Part shown: positions 33,283 through 45,530 of the stretch, one piece after another | Position numbering within the stretch: position 1 is the first letter of the stretch | How the letters are laid out: the number at the start of each line of letters is the position of its first letter | From: Lomentospora prolificans | Taxonomy: Eukaryota; Ascomycota; Sordariomycetes; Microascales; Microascaceae | DNA length: 64,000 bases | Reading direction: 5' to 3' | NCBI GenBank assembly: GCA_029532625.1 | Contig: JARFXM010000004.1 | Span: 3,224,001 to 3,288,000, forward strand | Translations under genes and position numbers: made by a program | Notes under the pieces: generated by a model | Told to the model about the DNA's origin: nothing | The model's database searches: none | What the model saw: the letters and a program-made list of their open reading frames with translations, nothing else

Positions 33283-36236
33283 ATGTTGTCTAATCCGCTT
33301 CATCGCTTTTCTCCGTATCACACGATACCATCCGCCACCCTCCTCTCGAACGGCCATGTCCCCAACCCCCACCTCCATTCGACTGGTCTCGAAGGAATGC
33401 CTCAGGGTCCTCACTATGCTCTTCAGCAACTGCAGCAGCATGTTGGCGTCAACCCTCACATGGCCAGGCCTGGCCCTCAATCAAAGCATAGACAGCACCC
33501 CTATGGCCCTACCGCTCGAGCCACTGGGGCTGCGGGACCTATTAGGAGGAGAATCAGCCGAGCATGCGATCAATGCAACCAGCTAAGGACAAAGTGCGAT
33601 GGGCAGCATCCCTGTGCTCACTGCATTGGTAAGTTTACTCAACAGCATTGAAAGACCCGCAACCCTTGATGCCCCAAAAGTCCCGTGGCTCTGCAATAAC
33701 ACGAGGCGTACTAATCATAACTACAGAGTTTGGACTCGGCTGTGAGTATATTCGAGAACGCAAGAAGCGAGGCAAGGCTTCCCGCAAGGACCTCGCTCAG
33801 CAGGCTGCTGCACAGGCTGCTGCCGCGGCTGCCGCGCAGAACGGCCAGAAAGGCCAGAATGGCGATAACCAGTCTAACGAGCAGCGAGCCAACAGCCCCG
33901 CCAGTGTGAAAAACATGTCTAACGACGGCCAAGTCAACTCCGACCAGAAGATTATGAGCGACCTCAGCGAGGATGCTATGCAGCGCAGCCAAAGGACTGG
34001 CAGCCTCGACACCATTGGCGATATGGCCGGGCAGCCTCACATGGCAGGTCATCCTGGAATGGAGCGAGACCATCTTGACACTGCCGGAGCGCTTGATTTG
34101 AACGGCTACGGCAACGTCCATGGCTACGAGAGGCAGGGAATGGGGCACATGATGAACGGGCCTGGTCATGCGCCGTACGGAGCCAACCAAGGCAATATGT
34201 CGAGCTACCCTGACCTTCCCTACGGCATTCAGACTCAGAGCCCCACAAACTTCTCCAACAATGCGGCTTTCCGTATGGGCGGTAACCCTCTCGGTGGTTA
34301 CCCCATGGGTGGTGAAACGACATCCCCCGGCTGGAACCTTGCCATGTCCTCGCCTCCGGCGCAGTTCCAGACCCACATGCCCCAACAGCCCAGCTTCCCT
34401 CAGCAGTCTCACCTTCGGTATCCTGTCTTGGAGCCTCTCATGCCTCACCTTGGTAACATCGTTCCCGCGTCACTTGCTTGTGACTTGATCGACCTCTACT
34501 TCGCCTCCTCATCTTCAGCACAAATTCATCCAATGTCCCCCTATGTTCTCGGCTACGTCTTCCGTAAGCGATCCTTTCTCCACCCTAGCAAGCCTAGGCA
34601 GTGCCAGCCGGCCCTCCTGGCCAGCATGCTTTGGGTAGCGGCCCAAACCAGTGATGCCCAATTCCTCACTAGCGTTCCCTCCGCCCGCGGCAAGATCTGC
34701 CAGAAGCTTCTGGAGCTTACTGTTAGCCTTCTCAAGCCTCTCATTCACACGCCCTCGGGTGATGTGTCTCCTGTTTCCAGTCCCGTCATTGACGGCGTTG
34801 CTCTGGGTGGCCTCGGCGTCGCCCTTCCCGGTTCTATCAGCATGGATGCCCTGACCGGGGAGTCGGGTGCCTTCGGCGCAGCGGGGACCCTCGACGATGT
34901 AATTACTTATATCCACCTCGCCACTGTCGTCTCTGCCAGCGAATACAAGGGTGCTAGCCTTAGGTGGTGGAACGCAGCCTGGTCACTTGCCCGCGAGCTG
35001 AAGCTTGGTCGCGAGCTTCCCCCGTCTCAGACGCCTATGAACCAAAATGGCGAGAATGGTAATGAAGTCGATGCTGATGGTGAAGCCGACGAGGAGATTA
35101 ACTCGCCGGGTGTCATAGCTGAGGAGGAGCGAGAGGAGCGCCGACGTATCTGGTGGCTAGTCTACATCGTCGACCGTCACCTTGCGCTCTGCTATAACAG
35201 GCCACTCTTCCTCCTTGATATCGAGTGCGACGGTCTCATGCAGCCCATGGACGAGACTTCCTGGCAGAATGGGGATTTCCGAGCATACGCCAACAACAAC
35301 ACCGACCCGAATGTCCTCAACTCGGGTGGTGAGGGTCCTACCACTCAGATGTGTCGGATCCGCGGTCCTCACTTCGAGTGTACCGGACACAGTATTTTCG
35401 GCTACTTCCTTCCTTTGATGACCATCCTTGGCGAGATTGTTGACCTTCACCATGCCCGCAATCATCCCCGCTTCGGTGTAGGTTTCCGCTCCGCTCGAGA
35501 ATGGGATGACCAGGCAGCAGAAATTGCTCGACACCTAGAGGCATATGAACATAGTTTGAAGCGATTTGAGCAGCAATATCTTAGGACTGCCAATAATGGC
35601 GATGAGAAGACCGATGTCGGGTCCAAGGACAATGGAGAGCTCACGGGTAACATCGCAGAGGGTGGATCTCCTTCCGGCCACTCCGTCCACACAAACTCGT
35701 CGAACCGCATGACTGAGGGTGACATTCAGACGCGGATTGTGGTTGCGTACGGCACCCATGTTATGCATGTCCTGCACATTCTCCTCACCGGAAAGTGGGA
35801 CCCAATCAACCTCCTCGACGACAACGATTTGTGGATTTCGTCGCAGGGCTTTATCAACGCCACTGGCCACGCTGTCTCGGCAGCCGAAGCCATCAGCAAC
35901 ATCCTCGAGTACGACCCTGGCCTGGAGTTCATGCCTTTCTTCTTTGGAATTTATCTCCTACAGGGGTCTTTCCTCCTCCTTCTTATCGCGGACAAGCTCC
36001 AGCTTGAGGCTTCTCCTAGCGTCGTTAAAGCGTGTGAGACTATTATCCGGGCCCATGAGGCTTGCGTTGTGACCCTCAACACAGAGTATCAGCGCAACTT
36101 TAGCAGGGTCATGCGCAGCGCGCTCGCACAGGTTCGTGGCCGTGTGCCAGAGGATCTCGGAGAGCAACACCAGCGCCGTCGCGAACTTCTTTCTCTGTAT
36201 CGATGGACTGGTGATGGCACCGGTCTAGCTCTTTAA
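33283..36236 (+). CDS. xlr-1: Xylanolytic/cellulolytic Zn2Cys6 activator (XlnR/XYR1/XLR-1)
   Basis: Exons 33283-33628 and 33727-36236 join through a 98-nt intron (ATTG|GTAAGT ... CTACAG|AG) to give 951 aa. The Zn2Cys6 cluster is C95, C98, C105, C111, C114 and C121 within RRRISRACDQCNQLRTKCDG, and the intron splits the cluster between the fifth and sixth Cys, as is common in this gene. The basic linker RERKKRGKASRKDL, a Gln/Ala run, the fungal-TF middle domain (ERRRIWWLVYIVDRHLALCY) and the closing RRRELLSLYRWTGDGTGLAL are diagnostic of XlnR/XYR1/XLR-1. The protein activates xylanase, some cellulase and pentose-catabolic genes through GGCTAR sites in response to xylose or xylan. Length matches the family (about 940-960 aa). 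Its 3' end faces the nit-4 gene about 0.9 kb away. Confidence 0.95.
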
Positions 36237-37129
36237 TACTGTTTTCTTCTATTCACCAGTTCAACCGTTTGTTTTATAGCTGATACTTTACATATATCCA
36301 AGGTCGCGACTATGTACGGATGGGGTGTCTTGAGGAGTTTGAATCTTTAGGGGCAGGACAAAATGGACTACAACGGCGTCTTGGAAACCAACGATTTTGG
36401 GGGGGAGTTTTATCTGATGTCATTGCTTGGACATTTCACGTTTAATCATAGGTATTTCGTCATTTGGGCTCTTTTTTTTTTCTACACATTGAAAAGGATA
36501 GGCTGTTCTTGTTGCTACGGTATAGTTTGCTACGAAGTTTGGGGTACTGCAGACTCAATATTTAATGGGAGCGTTACGATTGTTCAACTAAAACTGAAAG
36601 TCATTCCTCATGTTGAATGTGTCTAATCCATATGCTCCTAGCAAAAGCGCCCTCTGGTGGTTGGAGTCATGCTTTTTTCGCAGCAGGAAGTTGTAGCCGT
36701 TGTCTATGAACAAGCCGGACCAACACAACCATGCGTTCTCATTTTGTCACTCTGTATTGGGGGTTACGTTTTAGGAAGCCCACGCGTTCGGCAATCAGCG
36801 TCCCAGGTAGTTACGATTCGATTGGACCACTTTCCGTAGCAAGGATTTAAGGCAAATGCTGAAGCGGAGATAGACAGCCTAGCGATTAGACTATACGTAT
36901 GGTGTGTGTGTGTGTGTCTGTGGTTGTGAGAGAGAGAGAGAGCGAGTATGTGAGTGACCACCCCGTATGACGTTGATAATGTACATGATTTAGTTGTATA
37001 AAGGTGAATCCGGAGGCAAAAAAACCACAAACTCCATGCCAACCATTTTGCAAATAGCTCCACTCCCCGGTAATCCCCTGCCCAAAGAAAGCCCAACAGA
37101 TCCCCTGTAGACACCTTGCCATTTCATCG
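36237..37129. other. Convergent spacer xlr-1 / nit-4
   Basis: Two converging genes share this 0.9-kb spacer, so it should hold only 3' UTRs and poly(A) signals. It contains a poly-T run at 36472-36481 and a compound GT/GA microsatellite. No coding sequence recognised. Confidence 0.5.
36902..36942. repeat. Compound (GT)n-(GA)n microsatellite
   Basis: (GT)8 at 36902-36917 is followed by a short interruption and (GA)n at 36928-36942. It lies in the presumed 3' UTR of the nit-4-like gene. Confidence 0.9.
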
Positions 37130-39928
37130 CTAGTCTAAGCTAGACAGCCAAGCCGACCCGTTTAGTGCGGCCAGAGCGTCAAAGGCACTATACGACGCGT
37201 CGTCCATGCTCATCCTCCCCGAGCCATTCGTCCCTGTCCTGAACGCGAAGCCCTGCTGTTGTTGCTGATGTTGCTGCTGAAGATGGGCGTCTGGAGGCAA
37301 GACGGGGGACTGCGCCTGCGACATTGCCTGATTTGGACCGGTTGATGCTCCAGATTTTGGCGTTGAGCCCATGGCGCCAGGGGTGCCGGCGGGCACATCC
37401 CACGACTCGAAATTCTGCTGCCAGCGCACACCATCGTTGAGGTACCAGTTCTGGCCGTCTATTCCGGATTCCTGGAACATATTACTAGGCGAAACTTGCC
37501 TCGTTCCCGAGCGGCTAGTCTGCGCAGATGTGAAGCCGCTACCCTGCTGCATGGGAGAGAATCTAGGATGCACTTGATAGTTGGGGAGCGCTGCTGTCGT
37601 GCGGAGGGCGGCCCAGTCATTCGTGCTAGAGAGAGCTTCTTGACCGGAGACGGAGAGGGCGGCCGAGAGTTGTTGTTGGGTAACGGGATTGTTGAGGCGT
37701 GAAGCGGCGTTGGAGGCGGGATTACCCCCGGTTGCGGCTAGGGACGAAGCGGCGGTCTGGGCAAGAAGCCGCTCGTTGACCTGTATCTTCTCAAATCCGA
37801 GCATACTAGAATACTGGGCCCCCTTGGAGGAGAGCCCCATGGCAGTGTAATCTGTCGTAGGTGAATCTGCACCGAGGGCCTCTCCGCTTACCGGCGAGGG
37901 CACCTCAGAGGTACTGAAGGTCCCATACTTCTCATCGGTGCGTTGCAGGACGGACCGTGCCTCGTCCGGCAACTCGCAGTTCCATTTCCGAGAAAGAACG
38001 CTGATAATACTGAGCGATCGGCGAGCGCAGAGCCAATCCTCCGCAATCTCTTCGAGGTGCTTTACGCCGTGGATGATGTCACGCTTGGCTGTCCTGTCGG
38101 GCAGATTGAGGAGGTGAATGGTGCAGGCGCTATGGATGATGTAAACGGCGATATTGCAAATCTGACGCAGGTTCCAGTTCTTCTTGTATAGGCGAACAAG
38201 CTTGGAGATGGCGACGGCGTTTGCCGTGCAGATGCGACGCGGAGAGACATGGGCGGGAAGAGGAGAGGCCGCAGGGGTATATTTAAGGAAGGGGCGGAAG
38301 AGATGGATATACTGAAGGTGAAAAAACATGCTACCGGAAATGTTAGCTCGTAGACACGTTCAATGTTGCACCGCTGTTAAGACTTACTGTGTGAGGATCA
38401 CATTGGGTAGCTGGCCATCTTTGGGCTCAAATTCCTTGGGAAGATCCCTTCGCCACTCTTCGAGCCGGCGGTGAAGCTCGCTAAGTTTCTTGAGCTCAGC
38501 TGATTTTCCGCTAGACCTGCCAATATGCGTAGGATGATAGAAGAAGATTAGAAGATCGCTACTAATCTCGCACAGCTTGGACAGCTCAAGACCAATCGCC
38601 CTGGTGCGCGCGGGCTGTTTTGCTGTCTGGTCGAAACCGTTGTCCGTGTATGGAGACCAAGATTCTGCGTCCTCGTCGGGAAAGACATCGTATTTAGGGA
38701 CGCTGTACGAGCCTTGCGGGATCTGCGGCAGTCGGCCGAGGTAGTTTGACCAACACTTGTCAAACAAAAAGCAGCCCCAAAAAGTGATCCTCCGAGCATC
38801 GACTTCGTACTCGCTCATTCGCTCTCTATCTGCGCCCATAGAACCGGTGTCGAGATTCAGACCAATGTCGTACGCCATGCGGAAGCTCATTCCGCTATAA
38901 ACCCAGCCCTTAGCCTCTCTGCCGCAACCGGCCTCGCGAACGGACATAAGCGCCAAGGCCTGGACTGTGGTGAGTCTCGGTTTTTCGTACTCATCATTCT
39001 CGACAATCAGCCTCTTGACCTCGGCGAAAAAGTGGTCGCCCTTCGTTCGGCTATCTCCGGCTACGGCGAACGCTCCAGGCACAGATGTGAAGTGACATCC
39101 AAGACTCAGCATGGCGTTCACAAGGAGAGACGAACAGTGAACGGAATTCGCATGCCTGCCCCTGAAGAAGTCATGGTAAAAAAGCCTCTTCGATAGGGTG
39201 GCAAAGTAGGTGTAATGCCAGTTGAAGTACATGTTGATAAGATGGATAATAAGTTGAGGATCCTTCGTCACCGTGGTCCAACTCGTTATCGGGTCCTCTC
39301 CGGCCTGAGATAAGGCCATACTTGGTTCGGGAGTCAATGTCGAGGACTCGCCAAGATATATCAAATGAGACGTGCCGCCAATGAACCGGACAAGGCCGTT
39401 CTCGAGTCGAAGCTCACCCATCTTCCGGGCAAGATCGTGCTCGCCGCCAGCCTCGAGATCAATGGGCTGGTCCTCGTCAGCAGCGTCAGTCTGCTCTGTC
39501 TCTTGAATATCGAGATTCTGATGATTCAGGATGGCCTCTGCAACAGCGTCAAGGCTGCTAGCGGTCCGGATGCGGTGTACCAGATCATAAACGTCATCTT
39601 CTGGCGCATCAATGATGGCGTCTATCAAAACATGCAGTGTGGAATTCTTAGCCTTCACAGTGCCTGCCTTTTCTCTATAGACGCCCTTTCGGCGGTGGTC
39701 TGAGTTAGGATCATAGACACACTCAGTCCCGTATACACTGGCGCAGGCAGCGCAACTGGGCAGAGCACCGTCGCACTTTGACTTCCTCCTTCGGCAGGCA
39801 ATGCAAGCGGTGCTCACACATCGACGTTTCTGGGTGGAAGAATCTGTGTTCCGGCGAGCTTTCTTCTTGCCAGTAGATGCGGGGGCCGGCTTGCTGCTCG
39901 AGGCAGCTCGGCCATGTTCCGAGTCCAT
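37130..39928 (-). CDS. nit-4: Nitrate-assimilation Zn2Cys6 activator NirA/NIT-4
   Basis: Exons 39928-38388 and 38330-37130 join through a 57-nt intron (CACA|GTAAGT ... GGTAG|C) and give 913 aa. The DNA-binding cluster is C42, C45, C52, C59, C62 and C70 in RRCVSTACIACRRRKSKCDG, followed by VYDPNSDHRRKGVY, the signature of NirA/NIT-4. Further family blocks are FIGGTSHLIYL, DHFFAEVKRLI, VQALALMSVREAGCGREAKG with WVYSGMSFRM, and, across the intron, LTHMFFHLQYIHLFRPFLKY. The C-terminal region is Ser/Gln-rich with a QQQHQQQQQ tract. The protein is the pathway-specific nuclear activator of nitrate and nitrite reductase genes, acting with the GATA factor AreA/NIT-2. Length is close to known orthologues. 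Confidence 0.93.
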
Positions 39929-42900
39929 GGTAAGCTAATTGTTTTGGGTGCGAGTATACGCGTAGGGTCCACGACAAGAGGCAGAGCGGACGTGGAGTGT
40001 AGAGGGAAGGCTGAAAAAAGCGAGGGGTTGGCGGGCTGGATGTGGCCTTAAGACATTGAGAGACGACAGAAACCCGAGTCCTTTCACAGCGTATAGACAG
40101 GAGCGCAGAGGGCCAGTCTCAAGAAAATCGCGAGAGGCCACTGCAGAGACGGACGCAAGGAGTTTTAGGGGGGTGAGGATAAGATTTGTGGGGAGCTCGC
40201 AACGGAATTCTCATTTCATGATCCGCCCCTCTCACCCGACAAAGCGAATGAAACCCACGCGAGAGACGAGTCTATTCTCGACTGGCACACCGGCGACGGT
40301 AATTATTCAAATGACCGCGAGTGCAACGGGCTCGTTGTTTCGGTGGTTTAGCTTTGAATCCGAATGCGCGCTTTGCCGAGCGATTAATTTTTGCGACAGA
40401 GGGGGGAGGGGCAGGGCAAGGCGGCAAGGCGTGATCAAGCAGCTAGCTTGTGGTGATAGGATTGGTAAGTTGGTGGTAACTGCACCACTGAGGGAATCTT
40501 CAGGGCACACTGATGGTGCGGGCTCGTTACCTCAAAAGCCGAGCGAATTCGAGCACGTAAGCCGGGGTGGGTTCCGACGACGACGAAGACGACGACGACG
40601 ACGACGACGGCTAGGCTCGGAGAGAGTAACCACGAAAAAGCAAACAGCCTATGTACGCTAGAGTAGAGCGCGACGCGGTACTCCGGAGAGAACAGGTTCG
40701 GTGACAACGTTGGTGAGGTAAAGGGACAAAGAGTCGAGTGGTGGGTGGCTGGATAAGTGATGCACGAAGCAGCCAGCTAAGTTCAAGGAGCCCTGTGAGA
40801 AGGAGGGATTGAGCGGCGACGAACCTTTCGGGGAGCGTGGGGGGGCGGAATTGATTCTGGTCTGAGGGGCGAGGCTGTCAAAGTGCCCTGCGCTTGAGAG
40901 CGTGGCAAAGTTACAGGTAACTTAGTCGTCGAAGTGACTACAACAATGGGTTGAAGAAAGCGGATGAATGGCGCCTCTATTTAATAATGATCCCCACCTC
41001 GACGGCCCGAAGATCGTCTCGAAACTTAGTACGGAGAAAGAGGCATATGTTGGTGGAGGCAATCCACTCATGCTGTTTGAAGGTGTATAAACTACTGGGA
41101 ACTGGGCTCCAGATGTTGACCCTTGCAGGTACAAAGCACCAAACACCAAATCTTGTGGCAACACGCAAGGGTAGGTACGAGGAAATTGGTGTCTTTTTAG
41201 GGTGGTTCGAATGATTTGGAAGCAGATGCCGAGACTCGCCCGCCAGCGGGGAACTGATGTATATCGCTGCTAAATGTGTATGCGGGGTACCCGAACCCTC
41301 GGGCTCGGCCTGTGGATGGTCGTGGGTGCGGCTGTGTCAGCAAACCCGAACCTGGGGAAGTCGCATTGCTATGCATGCAAAATGATTTGACTTTCGTTGT
41401 GCTCTTCCCAAATTGGATTTCCAATCACTGCAAACCCAAAAGAAGGACCTCCACCTTACGAGAGCCGATGCATTGCAAGTCTATCCAAGCGCCAAAGGCG
41501 GAGCCCATCCCGCATCACGTGCCATACTCTTTTTCCTCCCCTAACTAAGGTACGACTCCACAAATATCCCACCTCGTGGTCCATGCCACTGAGAACAGCG
41601 ACGGCATCGGGCTTGGCACCTCAGTCCATAGCAGAAGTGTCATCAGCACACCGGGGCCATGGTGTCCGTGTTTATAACTTCCATCCGAGGGTCCCGTCAG
41701 ACCAAGGTACATCACTAAAGTTGCTCATAGACGTAATGACTTAAGGTCCCCAGGGATCGTGGAATGACCATCCATCAACAACCCAGTCCTCAAGCGTCGG
41801 TCGAGTGACCAAACTTTATTCGCGCTTACATTGCAATTGAAACCCTCATAGTACGTTAGTTAGCTATAGGTACCCCAACCGTTGATGCCTTTACACGGGA
41901 CAAAGTCTTCTGTGCTCTCGAACAATCCCTTGCCTCCCAGTCACCCAGCCATTTCTGCGTACTTGCAGCCCTCTCACACTGCGCGTCGGACAAGGTTGCC
42001 GCATCCACCCGAAATCTGGGTGCAGATGCAGCTCTCCAAGGCCCATTGAAGGGCAGGACGGCAACGATGAAAATACCCCTCGTGTGACCAACAGCCCTAC
42101 GGCCCGACAGCATACTATCAAAGCACCCAACCAACAAGCTACCGTTACTACGCGTAGATACCTCTATAAATAGCTGGATAGTAGATAGTCCAACCTCGTC
42201 AACTTCGGGCTTTACGCGCCATCCTCTGCTCCGATTCCTCCCCCCGGAGCTCGGCCCCGACCATGGCTCGGGCTTGAATACGGCCGATAGACCTTTCCTT
42301 CCCATTTACCTGCCTTGGGCTAGATTCGCGTCTCGCGGCGGGATACTGACCCTCCTACAAGCCCCTTGCGAGTCCCTTCGCATAGCCTAGCCGGCGTCGT
42401 AGCCGGACCCCTGGGCTTTGTTCAAATACGAGACTGTACGGAACTTCTACTCCATTTTTTTTTTCGCAGAGTGTCCCCAAGGTGGTCGAGATGCAGTGGG
42501 CGCCTTGTCAATCTGTTATTATAAGCCTAGTCCAGCCAGATATTAGGTGCAATCCGCTTTCTAATCCCCTTGGAAGGCCTCAAAAGAACACAGCCGCCTT
42601 CCTTCAACTGGTACCACAGATACCCGGTTCCCCCCTTCGCCGAAACCCCTGGTGTGAAGGTCCAAAATCTCACCTCCTTGTAGCAAGTTCGTATTGTGCC
42701 TTGAAGGCACGTGTGGGTATTCGCTCTCGAGACATTATCGATTTGTCTACTCCTAGGGCATGCCTTATCCAGAGAATTGTCGGGAGAGTGATTCGGGCCT
42801 TTTCCCGCCTCTTCTTTTCAGAACACTAAGAACATTTGCAAGCGTTAAGGGGGGAAACGTCCCAGTTTTGCTATAAAGACGTCACCTCGTGAGAAATTTT

Positions 42901-43757
42901 GTGGTGAAGCAAACAGCCGTCCTTCCGGTTAGCACAAGATCACTTGGGCTGCAGGACAACGTTCCACATCCAGATGATTCTCAACCGACTTTCCGCACAA
43001 CGTCATTGATATACCCATCTCTCCCTGGGCGGCGACGGCCACACGCAGAAGCTCCATCACATCTAGGTTCACATTCACAACATGCAACGACGGCGTCGGA
43101 CGATAGATCATGGGTCATTAATTCATTTTCCCTGACTAACCCTTATTACCTCGAGACCACTTCCTCGTGCCCTCCGATCTTGTCTGTAGGAAATTCAACA
43201 TTCTTCCAGGTTTGATGCAAGAGCTTGTCCACTTCAACGAAACGAAGTGCTCGCCAATTGCCATGGGATTATAAAAGTTTATCGCAGAACCACCATAAAC
43301 TCCGTGCCGAGTCTAATTTACAGGTGACCCGTCCCATTTTCGCGTGAGGGAGAAGGGCAGGGAGGATGTGAAAAGGATAAGAGGAAACAAAAATCAAAAG
43401 GAAATGTCGAGGAAGAGTTAGCCAAATAGGCCCTCTTCGAGGCCACCGCCGACCATCACAGAGGTCACAAGAAGTGTATAGTCAATGCGGTAAATCTGTA
43501 CGCGGGGCTCCTTCTCTAGTATGCCATTGCGGAAGGGACCCCATAACAGACCAATATCGGCCGCATTGGTACCATTGTGGAATTACTGAACCAGCCGTCT
43601 TGATCGAGCGTTCTTTTTTACCCCTTCCCCCGGAATCGTAGGCCATAATTCGCTAAACGTCGGGTTTAGGGAAGGGCTAGTTACCAGATAATGTAAACAG
43701 ATACTGTAAAGCAATCTGTTGTCAAGATTCTTAGTTATGACTGGCTTCCCGGGCAGT
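39929..43757. other. Upstream region of nit-4 and gene-free stretch
   Basis: The first 1 kb should hold the nit-4 promoter and leader. It includes a GAC-rich microsatellite at 40575-40609. From about 41000 to 43750 only small unrelated ORFs occur. The part next to 43757 is the 3' side of the RING gene. No RNA gene or transposon was recognised. Confidence 0.4.
40575..40609. repeat. (GAC)n trinucleotide repeat
   Basis: A run of GAC/CGA triplets with one AAG interruption, upstream of the nit-4-like gene. It creates long artificial Arg and Val frames that are not genes. Confidence 0.9.
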
Positions 43758-45530
43758 CTATCGATTACTTCTTCCGAAGTGATCACGGATCCAACTAAAC
43801 GGACGGCTGCTGCTCTCGCGCTGGTTGTCTTGGTCGGGAGGAGCCGAGCGCCTGCTGTTCGTCGACGGACTCCTAGTCCTGGTTCTCGAGCCATGAGCAG
43901 AGGTATTGGGCGGCGACACTGAGCTTCGCCGAGAGCCGGAGTTTGGCCATCGCTGGTCGCGATCCGCACTAATGCTGGAGGTGTTACGGCTCAAGTGGTC
44001 GTGAGGGTCTGAACTGAAACCTCCGCCGGGTCTGCGGCCACTATTCGAGTCGATAAAGGCTTGCCACCCAAACGTCCTACCCCTGGGGAGGGTACTAGGG
44101 TCTTGTACTCGGAACTGGGGCTCGGGTCTTGGTTGCATACCCGGAAGCCTCCCATCAAGTCCCGGCGCGGGCTGACTAGCAGGATTTGGGCTGGCAGCGG
44201 GCGGGTTTCTGTTGCCACCAGCATTGTTCGGCTCTATCGATGTTCGACAGATAGGACATGTGTTGTGCTCTCGGAGCCACATGACCACGCACGTCTCATG
44301 GAACCAATGCTTACACGGGAGGTAGACTACCTCTTCACCGACTTTAATGTCATCAATGCAAACAGTGCACTCGACGCTACCACCGGCTTGCGCGAGCATG
44401 TCCGAATCCATCTTCTTCCTCTCAAGGCCAGCAAGAGCGGCTTCAGAGGCGGGAGGCGCCGCGTTCGATTGAGGATTGGCCTCCATCAAGTTCGAGATGA
44501 TACGATCGAGGGCTTCCTGGGTGTAAACGGCATCGCCATGACGGGCGTTTCCTGGATCGACGATTAAGCCGAGGAGGTTTTGTAGGCTGATCAGAAGTTC
44601 GCCAGCGGGATCGCGAGGGGTTCTGTCAGCTCCCTCACCCTGTTCGGTATCTGATCCTTCGGCACCCTCACGATCAAGAGGTGATCGGGGCCCAGAACCT
44701 CCGAGCATAGTTCGGAAAACACTTAAAGTGTCGTTAGCAGCCAAGTACCACCGAAAAACATGGGCTAGGACAGAAGGGGGTTTGTGGGAAGCCACATACT
44801 GGTCAAACGCCGGGCCATCGTCTCCGCCAAGCCTTCGGGGGGCAAACGGAATGGAACCAGATGTTATCGTCACACTCGTAGTGCCGTTCCCGCTGGTAAT
44901 AGTGGTTCGTCTTAGACTGCCGCCTCCCAGGGTAGTAAAGGTCTCGCGATTCTGGGTTGCCATTCCGGGGAATGATCTACCCGCTCCAAAGCCACCAATC
45001 ATGTCCAAGAAGCGATGGAAGATGACTTCGCTATCATGAATGTCTGCAGGATTGCGTGGAGGTTGACGAGGGTCTTGAGGGCCTGTCGGGGGTTCATTTC
45101 GAACTTCTTGATGTCTGTGAAGCCAGGGCACTCGCGGCAGTCCGCCAGAGAGACCTGTAGTGTGACCGGGCAGCATCTGCTCCTCGATGTCCGCCTCTTC
45201 AGGGTCAGAGTCCTCAGGATGACGACGGGCTTCGGGCGTAGAAGCAGTTAGGCCATCGTCATCGTAGATATCGCGTGGATCATTCTCGGGTGAAACCTGA
45301 TTCACAAAGGCAGGTAGTTAGCCTGGGATAGACAACTGCGGGGGGAGCACCACAAGGCCGTTAAACGGGGGAAATCTTACGATTTCAATTATATCATTAC
45401 CACAGGCAGGACATAAATCCTGGCCCTCCTCGTCTCCATACCATTCGTTCCGACAATCGTGGCAAAAAACGACGGTACGGCCGGAAGTAGCGTCGAGATG
45501 ACCGCGCCCACTACTCATGTTGGAAGTCAT
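43758..45530 (-). CDS. RING-H2 E3 ubiquitin ligase, RNF126/San1-like
   Basis: Exons 45530-45381 and 45296-43758, joined through an 84-nt intron (GAAATC|GTAAGA ... AATCAG|GTT), give 562 aa. An N-terminal zinc ribbon (C23, C26, C40, C43 in VVFCHDCRNEWYGDE...LCPACGND) is typical of RNF115/RNF126-type ligases. The RING-H2 finger is C360-x2-C363, C378-x-H380-x2-H383-x2-C386 and C397-x2-C400 (ECTVCIDDIKVGEEVVYLPC, CKHWFHETCVVMWLREHNTC). Long flanking regions are disordered (Pro, Ser, Gly, Asn-rich), which in yeast San1 are used to bind misfolded nuclear proteins directly. A role in protein quality control is therefore inferred. ATG 45530 is the first in-frame start; longer upstream frames lack an ATG. 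Confidence 0.88.

Noticed and set aside
33711..34448. 245-codon minus-strand ORF within xlr-1
   Set aside because: It lies antisense to the well-supported xlr-1 exon and has no recognisable features; it is a shadow frame.
40056..40661. 201-codon plus-strand ORF upstream of nit-4
   Set aside because: Its Arg-rich end comes from the GAC/CGA microsatellite, and the rest has no family features.
44710..44795. Possible extra intron in the RING ligase gene (around QYVASHKPP...ANDTLS)
   Set aside because: A branch-like GCTAAC and a TTTAAG acceptor are present, but the available GT donors do not restore the reading frame, so the sequence was kept as coding. Orthologue alignment could still overturn this.
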